From NCBI GenBank assembly GCA_030490835.1, contig CM059971.1, positions 39,294,012 through 39,358,011 of the forward strand: a stretch of 64,000 nucleotides of DNA, given 5' to 3'. The notes under the pieces were generated by a model. It was not told the origin of the DNA. It ran no database searches and saw only the letters and a list, made by a program, of their open reading frames with translations. Origin of the DNA: Annona cherimola. Lineage: Eukaryota; Streptophyta; Magnoliopsida; Magnoliales; Annonaceae. Both the position numbers and the translations under genes were made by a program. Shown one piece after another: positions 55,182-64,000 of the stretch; the stretch's first letter is position 1, and each line of letters opens with the position of its first letter.

Positions 55182-57758
55182 TGTGGCGCCATGAACCGAG
55201 GTGCCTAGAAGCCTTACTCCGGGATCGTTTTGATTGGTAAACGTGACTCAGGATTGTTGCCCTGATCACACGGCAGGATTTTTTTTTTTTCATCAATACA
55301 TGGAAAATTCCCATCATTTATCCAATTTGAAATATATTTCACATAACACAGTTATGATAAAAAACTATTACATAAACATTTTCATTGGAATAAAAATATT
55401 CCCTTTTCATCTCAAAATTATCATCGTTGTCTTTACATAAAGTTTACATAAACATCATTTATATATAACACTTGGCATGCTGCCTTCATCATCATTTCCT
55501 GTCTATTGTTGAAAAAGCATGGGTGAGTAATAATACTCAGTAAGCAAGCTATACATAATTTTTCAATCATTTTCATGCATTTCATAAAATGCAAATGCAA
55601 TGCATACATAGCATTCATGACATTCCTTTGGATGCGACGCTAGCTAGGCGCCCATCCCATACATGCTCCCATTTCAGGGAGGTCGCCGCCGGCCTGGGCC
55701 TATTAAGCGACTTGGCAATAGCGAGGGGGACATTCGGTCCGCTTACTACCTCGACTAAGGCCTATTCCTCGTGCACATGCTCATTCTCATACACATGCCG
55801 CCATGATATTTGCAAATCATAAAAAATTTCATAAAAAGCATTTAATAAACAATTTCACAAACTTCAGTTCATGTAAAGCAGTTATAGGTATGGCCAACCT
55901 TAAATAAATTTCATAAAGCAATTCACAAACAATTTCAAGCATTTTGAAATAAATTTGCAAAACATATAACTTGCTTACCTTCTTAGAAGGTGTCTTCGAC
56001 CTTCTCTTTTCCTTTTCCTATTCAAGGACAAAGGATATTTCATTTCCTTTATTTAAGCTGCTTCCCATGTATGCTTTATAATATTTGGGCATTATTTCTT
56101 TACATAGATATTTTTGTCCATAAATTCTTCAAAAATTCCATACTTATATTCAAATATTAATTTCTAAATTTTCTCCAAAATCACGCTGTTCACTGTAGCA
56201 TATCACTGTAGCAAAAATACTGTAGCCGAATCACTGTAGCAGATCACTGTTCATCCGTGGTTACTGTTCACAGCAACGTGGTTACTGTTCATGGGTTTCA
56301 AAAATTGATATTTTTTCCAAAAATGAAAAATACAATGACATACCTTATGCCTAGTATATCATTGGACATTTCTTATATTTTGAATTTATCATTATTTACT
56401 TGGCCAAAAAAATTATTTTCTCCATATACTAAAAATCATCATAAATTCACTTAAGCATAATCCTTAATTCCAAAAATCATGAAATTAATATATCATTATT
56501 CTAACATCATATTTATCATAATCATTCATCCCAAATCATCATTTATCAATTTTGGAGCATTATTTTCACATATCATATGCTATCTTGCCGAATACCCTAT
56601 ATTCGCTCCAAATTTTTGATGTTTTGGCCTAATTCCATTTAAACATTATATCTATACTTATTTTCTCATGATTGGGCATTATCTAAGCATGGTTTTACTT
56701 CATCTAACATTCAAAACAAGTTTGAGGGGAATCCACTTACCTCAAGCGAAGTTATGCCTCTTCAACTGGCCTTTTCTCACTCCAACCTTCGATTCTCCTC
56801 TTTCCTTAAGGCTAAAACGTGAGAGGATGGGAAATGAAGTTGCTCAAGTGATTTTTGAGCTGGGATGGTTGTGAATTTCGTCCATGGCCTGCTCCTCTAT
56901 TTATAGGGGTCCATTTTTCATGAATTTGCAATTTACCCCCTCTAGCTTAGGGTGTAAAATTGCAAAGGTATTTTTTTCTAATTTCCTAAAGGTGCTTAGA
57001 GCCTTGTGCACCCTCCCTACCCTGCTCCAGCTGCCCTATTTTGCAGGCCTATTTTTCCTATTTTTTTATTTTTTTATTTAATTAATTTTAAGCTAATTAA
57101 ATCTAAACCCTTGATTTGTGATTTGGATGAATTTGGACCATTGATTTGGTCATGGTACCCCCCTGCACGACCTGACATGTTGCTGCATTGCATTTAATTT
57201 TTTTAATTTTTATTTATTAATTTTAATTAAAGTCAAATACATAATTAATGAAAAAGTGAAGTTACTTTTTCATTTTGCATTTGACGTTTCATCTTGACCA
57301 TTGATTTGTGATTTTCATCACATCTTAGCCCATTCATCATGTCCATCATGAATTTTTAACCATCCATAAAAAATTTCATCGAATTCCGACGCTCGGATTG
57401 CAATTTATGAATTTTTTTCTATTTTTCCACAAAAATCCAAACTTGGATTAAAATATCCAAAAGAATTGCTATTTTGTCTTGTAGTGATTAAATCTCTATT
57501 TTGTCTTTTTGTGATTAAGTTAATCCAAGTGATTAACTCTTAATCACGGGTCTTAGTCCTTGGTTAGTATTCACGTGCACTATTCACATGCACTATTCAC
57601 GGGGTTAAATTCCTAATTGCATTATTTCAATCTCCAATACACATATCCATCAATATAATTCATGAATTTTTATTTATTCATAAAATAATTACAAAATTAC
57701 AAATGTCGAAATGACGCGTATACAGTCGAAACAACGCGTATACGGTCAGGGTTCCACA
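55182..57758 (-). repeat. 3' LTR of chromovirus C
   Basis: In plus-strand reading TGTGGCGCCATGAACCGAG to GGTCAGGGTTCCACA, 2577 bp. It holds the cccatttcaggg box (55667), a cluster of tcactgtagca / actgttca repeats (56190-56290) and ttcacgtgcactattcac repeats (57565-57600). Small ORFs inside appear accidental. Confidence 0.92.
56185..56290. repeat. ACTGTAGC / ACTGTTCA repeat cluster
   Basis: Several copies of atcactgtagca and ttactgttca within 100 bp. The other LTR (63683-63780) has fewer units, lacking about 15 bp. A similar cluster is in the older LTR at 28300-28390. This is a small hypervariable spot in the chromovirus LTRs. Confidence 0.8.
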
Positions 57759-57772
57759 ATTCTCCCCCCCTT
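57759..57772 (-). other. Polypurine tract of chromovirus C
   Basis: The minus strand reads aagggggggagaat directly before the LTR, between the chromodomain stop (57795) and the 3' LTR. Confidence 0.88.
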
Positions 57773-57794
57773 ACAATAGGTTTCGTCTCGAAAC

Positions 57795-57957
57795 CTATCT
57801 TTCTTCGAATAATTGAGGGTACTTTCTTTCAACTTCTTCCCGTAACTCCCATGTGGCTTCGGATTCTGAATATCGATCCCATTGAACCTTTACATACTCA
57901 ATTTCTCTGTTCCGAAGCTTCTTGATCTTGAAATCCAGTATCTTGATTGGTCTCTCC
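57795..57957 (-). pseudogene. Chromodomain of chromovirus C, out of frame
   Basis: The minus-strand frame reads EERPIKILDFKIKKLRNREI, then EYVKVQWDRYSESEATWELR and ends in YPQLFEER with TAG at 57795-57797. KVQWDRYSESEATWE is the aromatic and acidic core of a chromovirus chromodomain, thought to guide integration by binding histone tails. The domain itself has no stop, but the preceding pol frame runs into TGA at 57958, so it would not be translated without a frame change. It is the best evidence for the chromovirus call. Confidence 0.9.
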
Positions 57958-58526
57958 TCATAGTTCAAGTGTCGCTATCAACACATGGGTTGGATCGGAA
58001 ACATATTTCCTGAGCATGGAGATGTGAAACACATTGTGGATGGCACTGAGGGCTGGTGGCAGAGCTATTCTATAGGCTAGATTGCCTATCTTTTCCAAAA
58101 CTTCAAAGGGCCCAACATATCTTGGGTTTAATTTTCCCCTCTTTCCAAACCGGGTTACTCCTTTGAATGGTGTTACCTTAACAAATACGCGATCCCCAAC
58201 TTGGATATTTAAATCCCTTCTTTTGCAATCGGTGTAACTTTTTGCCAGCTCTGGGCTGTGAGTATACACTAGCGAATCACTTGAACTTTTTCCGCCATTC
58301 TTTTTGAGAGGTCTGGAGCCAATTTTCTTTCTCCCACTTCCTCCCAGTTTAGAGGAGTTCTGCATTTTCGTCCATATAAAGCTTCAAATGGGGCCATTTG
58401 AATACTTGCTTGATAACTGTTGTTATAAGCAAATTCTGCCATAGCCAAATATTCATCCCACGATCCTCCAAATTCTACTGTGCACATCCTCAGCATATCC
58501 TCTACTATTTGATTTACCCTTTCTGT
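57958..58526 (-). pseudogene. Integrase C-terminal part of chromovirus C
   Basis: After the TAG at 58527-58529 the frame continues with TERVNQIVEDMLRMCTVEFG, WDEYLAMAEFAYNNSYQASI and ALYGRKCRTPLNWEEVGERK to a stop at about 58269. A one-base loss in an A run then shifts the sense to another frame: YTDCKRRDLNIQVGDRVFVK, KLNPRYVGPFEVLEKIGNLA and AIHNVFHISMLRKYVSDPTH. That frame ends at 57958. Confidence 0.9.
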
Positions 58527-61500
58527 CTACCCATCAGTTTGAGGATGAAATGCTGTGCTGAATTTCAGCTGCGTACCTAAGGTTTGATGTAAACTTTTCC
58601 AAAATCGAGATGTAAAACTGGAATCTCGATCGGAAACTATTGACTTAGGTACTCCGTACAGCCTCGCTATCTCCTTATAATAAATTTTAGCCAGTCGCTC
58701 AGCAGTAAAATTTTTCTTGATGGCTAGGAAATGAGCTACTTTTGATAATCTATCTACTATAACCCATATAGCATCATTTTCATTATGGGTTCTTGGCAAC
58801 CCTTCAATAAAATCCATAGTAATATCATCCCATTTCCATTCTGGAATTTCTAGCGACTGTAATTTTCCAGGGGTTCTTTGATGATCAGCTTTAACCTTTT
58901 GACATGTTAGGCACTTAGCCACATATTCAGCAATTTCTCTCTTCATATTATTCCACCAATACATCTTGGTGCTACCTGGATGCATCGAAAATGGAGAGAA
59001 ATGTGCTTCTTTCAATATCTGTTCCTTTACTTCCTCTTGATTGGGTATACATAGGCGACCCCTATATCTGTGCATCCCATGTTCATCTTGTATGTATTCA
59101 CTGGGATTTTTCTTAATCATTTTCTCCACATAATTCTTGAAATCCCCATTTTCTTGTTGAGCCATTTTAATTTGCTCAAATAAATTTGACTGAATTTGTA
59201 ATTGAGACAATCTAACTTGTACCCCAGGTGGGCTTACAATTAATTCTAATTGTCTCAACTCTTGTAATAGCCCTTCTTCCTTTGTGATGAGATGTGCTAA
59301 GCTAACATTTCTACTTAGCGCATCGGCTACTACATTGGCTTTGCCTGGATGATATAAAATGTCGAGGTCATAATCCTTGAGTAATTCGAGCCATCTCCTT
59401 TGTCTCATATTTAACTCCTTTTGAGTAAAAATATACTTGAGGCTCTTGTGATCAGTATAGACCTCACATTTAACTCCATATAAATAATGTCTCCAAATTT
59501 TTAGGGCAAAGACTACTGCTTCCAATTCTAGATCATGGGTTGGATAGTTTACCTCATTTGGCTTGAGTTGTCGGGATGCGTATGATATAACTTTTCCATT
59601 TTGCATCAGTACACATCCTAATCCTTTCTTTGAGGCATCACTACAGATCACAAACCCTTCCTTCTCCGTAGGTAGTGTTAGAATTGGAGCTTTTACCAGT
59701 CTTTTCTTTAATTCTTGGAAGCTATTCTCACATTCCTGTGTCCATTCATATTTAACTCCTTTTCTTGTCAGCTTTGTGAGCGGAGCTGACAATTGTGAGA
59801 ATCCTTCCACAAATCTTCTGTAGTAGCCAGCTAGCCCTAGGAAACTTCTTATTTCCGTGATATTTGTTGGCTGTGGCCACTTTGTTATTGCCTCAATCTT
59901 TTGAGGATCTACTTGTACTCCTTTCTCGGATATAATGTGGCCGAGAAAGGCTACCTGTTTCAACCAAAACTCACAATTTTTGAATTTAGCATATAATTTC
60001 TCCCTTCGAAGAATTTCCAACACTATCCTTAAATGCTTCTCATGTTCTTCTTCTGTCTTTGAATAAATTAATATATCATCAATGAATACCACCACAAATT
60101 GATCCAAAAATTCTCGAAAAATTCTATTCATCATATCCATAAACACAGCTGGGGCATTCGTTAGTCCAAATGGCATGACTAAGAATTCATAATGCCCATA
60201 TCTTTTTCTGAATGCTGTTTTATGGATGTCCTTTGGACATATCCTCAACTGATGGTAACCTGACTGTAAATCAATTTTTGAAAATGTAGAAGCTCCTTTT
60301 AACTGATCAAAAAAATCATCTATTCTTGGGAGTGGGTACTTATTTTTCACTGTTACTTTGTTCAATTCTCTGTAATCAATACAGAGTCTCAAACTCCCAT
60401 CCTTTTTCCTTACAAATAATACTGGAGCTCCCCATGGTGATGCACTGGGTCTAATAAACCCCTTATCTAATAAATCTTGAATTTGTACTTTCAACTCAGC
60501 CAATTCGGCTGGTGCCATCCTATATGGGGCCTTAGATATTGGGGCTGTTCCTGGAATAATTTCTATCTCCATATCCATCTCTCTTTCTAGTGGTAAATTA
60601 CATAGCTCTTTTGGAAAAATATCTGGAAATTCCTTTACCGTTGGGATTTGTTCCATAGGTACCCCATCTCTTATTGTGTTTATAGAGACCAGATAAGCTG
60701 TACATTGTTGGCGCATCAGCTTAGCTGCTTTCATAGCCGATACCATCCTTATTGTGTTTTCTGGCTGTCTTATTTTACTGATCTCTATTTCATCTTTTGG
60801 TGCTTCAAATTGCACCTTTTTATTTCTACAATCAATTGTCGCACCCCATTGACTTAGCCAATCCATCCCTAATATGACATTAAACTCTGTCATGGGTAAT
60901 GGGATGAGATCAGCTTCCAATATTTTTGTTCCTATCCTGATAGGACATGCTTTGCAGATTTGATTTATACTTGCCAATCTATATACTGGGGATTCTACAT
61001 GTATAGTACTATTGGTTTCCTCTACCCGAAGTGCGTGTGTGATTATAAATTGGTATGATATAAATGAATGCGTAGCTCCAGAATCAAATAAAGCTACTGC
61101 AGAATTTCCCAAAATGTAAATCATACCTGTAATCACTTTTTCCTCCATCTCTTGTGACTCCGTTCGGGTGAGGGCTTGGACACGCACTGGGTTGGTAGCA
61201 GTACCGGGTCGATTAGAGATGGCGGGGACTTTTTGTTGGGCCGGCCTCCCTCGAGCTTGTGCTCCTTGTGGCTTATTCGGATAATTGGGCGAAATGTGTC
61301 TGATTTGACCACAGTTGAAGCATTTTATTATCTTGGCTTCGTCGGTCCCGCAGTCCCGAGCCACATGACCCGTTTGGCCACATTTGTAGCATTTCCCCGT
61401 TCCCTGTAAACATTCGCCTGAGTGGCGTTTGTGGCAAGTTCTGCAAGTCAGGGTGCTCTGTGTCTTGTCACCGATCTTCTTTCTCTCCGCTATTCCCCTT

Positions 61501-62468
61501 TTTCCTTTATTAGCCTGACCTTCCTTAGAGGCTGAAAAGAATTGTTTTTGAGCTTGCCTAAGCTCTTGAGTCCTCATAGACTCCATCTCTAATGCCCTAG
61601 CTCTCTCAATGCTAGAGGCATAATCTTTTATCAATAATGGGGCTAACCCCTCTCTCAACTGGGGTCTCAATCCCCTCTGGAACCTTTGTGCCTTATTTTC
61701 CGGCACATTGGCGATCCATGGAACATATCTTACCAAGGCATTGAATTTTGTAGCATATTCTGTGACTGTCATCCTACCTTGGTAAAGCTTTTCAAACTCT
61801 ATCATCCTCTGGCTCTGTAGCCCTACAGGGAGATATTCTTTATTGAATTCCTCCAAAAATTCCTGCCATGTAACTTGCTCCGGATGTGGCATTGTGACCA
61901 TCAGTGTTTCCCACCATTCATAAGCGTCTTTTACCAGTAGGTGGGTAGCGCACAATACTTTCGGCTGATCATTGCAGGGCGATATCCTGAATAATTTTCT
62001 AATCTCCGTAATCCATTGCTCTGCAATGAGAGGGTCCGGTTCCGCTGCAAACTTTGGCGGCCGTTGGGTAAGAAAGGCATTGATAGCCTTTCTGTCGGCC
62101 TCAAGGAGACTATCCTCCACTCCACTTGATGTGCCGGGATTGGCCGAGGGCCCTGGTCTTTTCCCGTCTCCTCCTGATGGCGGGGCTTGTTGGTTCCTTA
62201 TTTCTTGCAATAACCCAGCAGCCTGGGCTGTCCATTGCTGCATAGCTTTTTCGATAGCCGCAGCAATTTTTTCTTCCATATTGACCTCTGCTTGAGGTCT
62301 AGGGCTTTCCTCTCGCCGTGGGCGGGTCCTAGAGGATTGCTCCTCGGATTCAGCCCTATAAGTTCTTTTACTGGCTTCGCCCCTTGTTTGATCAACTGAT
62401 TCTTCCATTGGGGCCTTTCCTTTGTTGGCTCTCGCTCTAGCTCTAGTGAGTGGCATTTTTAACTTCAT
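58527..62468 (-). CDS. gag-pol polyprotein of chromovirus C, 1313 aa
   Basis: One long frame. The basic N-terminus ([17 protein letters not shown]; Met at 62468, or at 62456 as an alternative start) leads to the gag core at about residues 140-270 ([40 protein letters not shown]). A zinc knuckle [14 protein letters not shown] is near residues 359-372, with a damaged second one ([14 protein letters not shown], last Cys replaced by Tyr). Protease is near 463 (FDSGATHSF). RT has [15 protein letters not shown] and the active site [11 protein letters not shown] near 795. RNase H has [27 protein letters not shown] and NVVADALSR. Integrase has [28 protein letters not shown], Asp in TMDFIEGLP and Asp in [16 protein letters not shown] in place of Gln in TDGQTE ends the frame just before the catalytic Glu. 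Confidence 0.93.
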   Translation of the reverse strand: MKLKMPLTRARARANKGKAPMEESVDQTRGEASKRTYRAESEEQSSRTRPRREESPRPQAEVNMEEKIAAAIEKAMQQWTAQAAGLLQEIRNQQAPPSGGDGKRPGPSANPGTSSGVEDSLLEADRKAINAFLTQRPPKFAAEPDPLIAEQWITEIRKLFRISPCNDQPKVLCATHLLVKDAYEWWETLMVTMPHPEQVTWQEFLEEFNKEYLPVGLQSQRMIEFEKLYQGRMTVTEYATKFNALVRYVPWIANVPENKAQRFQRGLRPQLREGLAPLLIKDYASSIERARALEMESMRTQELRQAQKQFFSASKEGQANKGKRGIAERKKIGDKTQSTLTCRTCHKRHSGECLQGTGKCYKCGQTGHVARDCGTDEAKIIKCFNCGQIRHISPNYPNKPQGAQARGRPAQQKVPAISNRPGTATNPVRVQALTRTESQEMEEKVITGMIYILGNSAVALFDSGATHSFISYQFIITHALRVEETNSTIHVESPVYRLASINQICKACPIRIGTKILEADLIPLPMTEFNVILGMDWLSQWGATIDCRNKKVQFEAPKDEIEISKIRQPENTIRMVSAMKAAKLMRQQCTAYLVSINTIRDGVPMEQIPTVKEFPDIFPKELCNLPLEREMDMEIEIIPGTAPISKAPYRMAPAELAELKVQIQDLLDKGFIRPSASPWGAPVLFVRKKDGSLRLCIDYRELNKVTVKNKYPLPRIDDFFDQLKGASTFSKIDLQSGYHQLRICPKDIHKTAFRKRYGHYEFLVMPFGLTNAPAVFMDMMNRIFREFLDQFVVVFIDDILIYSKTEEEHEKHLRIVLEILRREKLYAKFKNCEFWLKQVAFLGHIISEKGVQVDPQKIEAITKWPQPTNITEIRSFLGLAGYYRRFVEGFSQLSAPLTKLTRKGVKYEWTQECENSFQELKKRLVKAPILTLPTEKEGFVICSDASKKGLGCVLMQNGKVISYASRQLKPNEVNYPTHDLELEAVVFALKIWRHYLYGVKCEVYTDHKSLKYIFTQKELNMRQRRWLELLKDYDLDILYHPGKANVVADALSRNVSLAHLITKEEGLLQELRQLELIVSPPGVQVRLSQLQIQSNLFEQIKMAQQENGDFKNYVEKMIKKNPSEYIQDEHGMHRYRGRLCIPNQEEVKEQILKEAHFSPFSMHPGSTKMYWWNNMKREIAEYVAKCLTCQKVKADHQRTPGKLQSLEIPEWKWDDITMDFIEGLPRTHNENDAIWVIVDRLSKVAHFLAIKKNFTAERLAKIYYKEIARLYGVPKSIVSDRDSSFTSRFWKSLHQTLGTQLKFSTAFHPQTDG

Positions 62469-62664
62469 GAAACATTTATTAGTATAACATCAATATTCAT
62501 CAATAATAAATAAATCAATCATGATTTCATGTAATCTAGCTTAGTCATTTCTTTCCTTTTCTGCCTATTTACCAATCCATGCTCTGATACCAACTTCTGT
62601 GGTATCAAACTTATCCTTTCAACATCATTTATTTTCTCCTTCTCCCACCTATTTACCAATCCTT
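62469..62664 (-). other. Leader of chromovirus C with partial duplication
   Basis: A short untranslated leader. It contains a second copy of the primer-site region: cctatttaccaatccatgctctgataccaacttctgtgg (62564-62602) repeats the sequence at 62647-62686, including the first five bases of the LTR. Confidence 0.8.
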
Positions 62665-62676
62665 GTTCTGATACCA
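62665..62676 (-). other. Primer binding site of chromovirus C (tRNA-Met type)
   Basis: The minus strand reads tggtatcagaac five bases after the LTR end. The inner duplicate at 62581-62592 reads tggtatcagagc, a perfect match to the usual site. Confidence 0.85.
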
Positions 62677-62681
62677 ACTTC

Positions 62682-64000
62682 TGTGGCGCCCCGAACCGAG
62701 GTGCCTAGAAGCCTTACTCCGGGATCGTTTTGATTGGTAAACGTGACTCAGGATTGTTGCCCTGATCACACGGCAGGATTTTTTTTTTTCATCAATACAT
62801 GGAAAATTCCCATCATTTATCCAATTTGAAATATATTTCACATAACACAGTTATGATAAAAAACTATTCCATAAACATTTTCATTGGAATAAAAATATTC
62901 CCTTTTCGTCTCAAAACTATCATCGTTGTCTTTACATAAAGTTTACATAAACATCATTTATATATAACACTTGGCATGCTGCCTTCATCATCATTTCCTG
63001 TCTGTTGTTGAAAAAGCATGGGTGAGTAATAATACTCAGTAAGCAAGCTATACATAATTTTTCAATCATTTTCATGCATTTCATAAAATGCAAATGCAAT
63101 GCATACATAGCATTCATGACATTCCTTTGGATGCGACGCTAGCTAGGCGCCCATCCCATACATGCTCCCATTTCAGGGAGGTCGCCGCCGGCCTGGGCCT
63201 ATTAAGCGACTTGGCAATAGCGAGGGGGACATTCGGTCCGCTTACTACCTCGACTAAGGCCTATTCCTCGTGCACATACTCATTCTCATACACATGCCGG
63301 CATGATATTTGCAAATCATAAAAAATTTCATAAAAAGCATTTAATAAACAATTTCACAAACTTCAGTTCATGTAAAGCAGTTATAGGTATGGCCAACCTT
63401 AAATAAATTTCATAAAGAAATTCACAAACAATTTCAAGCATTTTGAAATAAATTTGCAAAACATATAACTTGCTTACCTTCTTAGGAGGTGTCTTCGACC
63501 TTCTCTTTTCCTTTTCCTATTGAAGGACAAAGGATATTTCATTTCCTTTATTTAAGCTGCTTCCCATGTATGCTTTATAATATTTGGGCATTATTTCTTT
63601 ACATAGATATTTTTGTCCATAAATTCTTCAAAAATTCCATACTTATATTCAAATATTAATTTCTAAATTTTCTCCAAAATCACGCTGTTCACTGTAGCAT
63701 ATCACTGTAGCATATCACTGTAGCAGATCACTGTTCATCCGTGGTTACTGTTCACAGCAACGTGGTTACTGTTCATGGGTTTCAAAAATTGATATTTTTT
63801 CCAAAAATGAAAAATACAATGACATACCTTATGCCTAGTATATCATTGGACATTTCTTATATTTTGAATTTATCATTATTTACTTGGCCAAAAAAATTAT
63901 TTTCTCCATATACTAAAAATCATCATAAATTCACTTAAGCATAATCCTTAATTCCAAAAATCATGAAATTAATATATCATTATTCTAACATCATATTTAT
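62682..64000 (-). repeat. 5' LTR of chromovirus C, partial
   Basis: In plus-strand reading it begins TGTGGCGCCCCGAACCGAG and follows the 3' LTR almost base for base to the window end, covering about half its length. Differences include ccccg versus ccatg at the start and a shorter ACTGTAGC cluster. Confidence 0.93.

Larger units (their letters stand above)
55182..64000 (-). mobile_element. Tekay/Del-type chromovirus C, 5' LTR cut by window end
   Basis: Minus-strand element with a complete 3' LTR (55182-57758), polypurine tract, gag-pol with chromodomain, a tRNA-Met-type primer site and the first 1.3 kb of the other LTR (62682-64000). Over those 1.3 kb the two LTRs differ by roughly a dozen substitutions and two or three small indels, so it is young. 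The left flank attcg (55177-55181) is the candidate duplication; its partner is beyond the window. Pol carries at least one nonsense change and two frameshifts. Confidence 0.93.

Noticed and set aside
54452..55317. ORFs of 60-158 codons near the 53279-55181 LTR as host gene exons
   Set aside because: They overlap on both strands, some cross the 55182 insertion boundary, and the region is LTR by its position and flanks.

Overview
The window is plant nuclear DNA built almost entirely of nested LTR retrotransposons. I see no host gene, tRNA, rRNA or prokaryotic feature. The evidence for a plant is the set of families: Athila-type Ty3/gypsy elements with a tRNA-Asp-type primer site (TGGCGCCGTTGCCGGGGA), Tekay/Del-type chromoviruses with a C-terminal chromodomain and a tRNA-Met-type primer site, and a SIRE/Maximus-like Ty1/copia element with several polypurine tracts. 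The density of nesting suggests heterochromatin. I cannot name the species.

Layout, 1-43202: one old Athila-type element (A) lies on the minus strand. From its 5' side at high coordinates it runs: 5' LTR stub (43134-43202), gag (41597-42969), protease (15852-16822), RT (15144-15851 and 13392-13601), RNase H and integrase (11532-13391), a spacer, a third ORF (7854-10642, split), untranslated 3' DNA, a polypurine tract, and the 3' LTR (1-982, running off the window). Insertions cut it up: a 5.7-kb chromovirus-like solo LTR (1716-7455), a copia solo LTR (8276-9899), an Athila solo LTR (13602-15143) and a second chromovirus-like LTR that starts at 16823 and ends near 33048. That last LTR itself carries four insertions: a complete non-autonomous Athila-like element N (18463-27958), two copia solo LTRs (28424-30080, 30305-31898) and a complete but mutated copia element (33054-41591). 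Target-site duplications were read for most of these: gttta, gtaac, tcata (decayed), ctcaa, gctta, attta, ccttg.

Layout, 43203-64000: a truncated plus-strand chromovirus D (primer site, unusual pre-gag acidic ORF, gag) is broken in gag by a plus-strand Athila-type element B (45589-53213: 5' LTR, gag, protease, RT, RNase H, integrase; 3' end lost). Next comes a minus-strand LTR of the N family (53279-55181), broken by a young minus-strand Tekay-type chromovirus C (55182 to beyond 64000) with nearly identical LTRs, a 1313-codon gag-pol ORF and a chromodomain now out of frame.

How the parts relate: every coding region is an element gene and nearly all are broken. The most unusual object is element N. 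It has two long LTRs, a perfect duplication, a primer site and a polypurine tract, but its only sense ORF is a 551-codon, Asn/Gln/Glu-rich protein. By eye this looks like leftover linker segments of an Athila gag-protease region with capsid, protease, RT and integrase missing. N would need enzymes from an Athila relative. Its LTRs also carry a long antisense ORF of unknown origin. All family calls are by eye from motifs; no database search was run.
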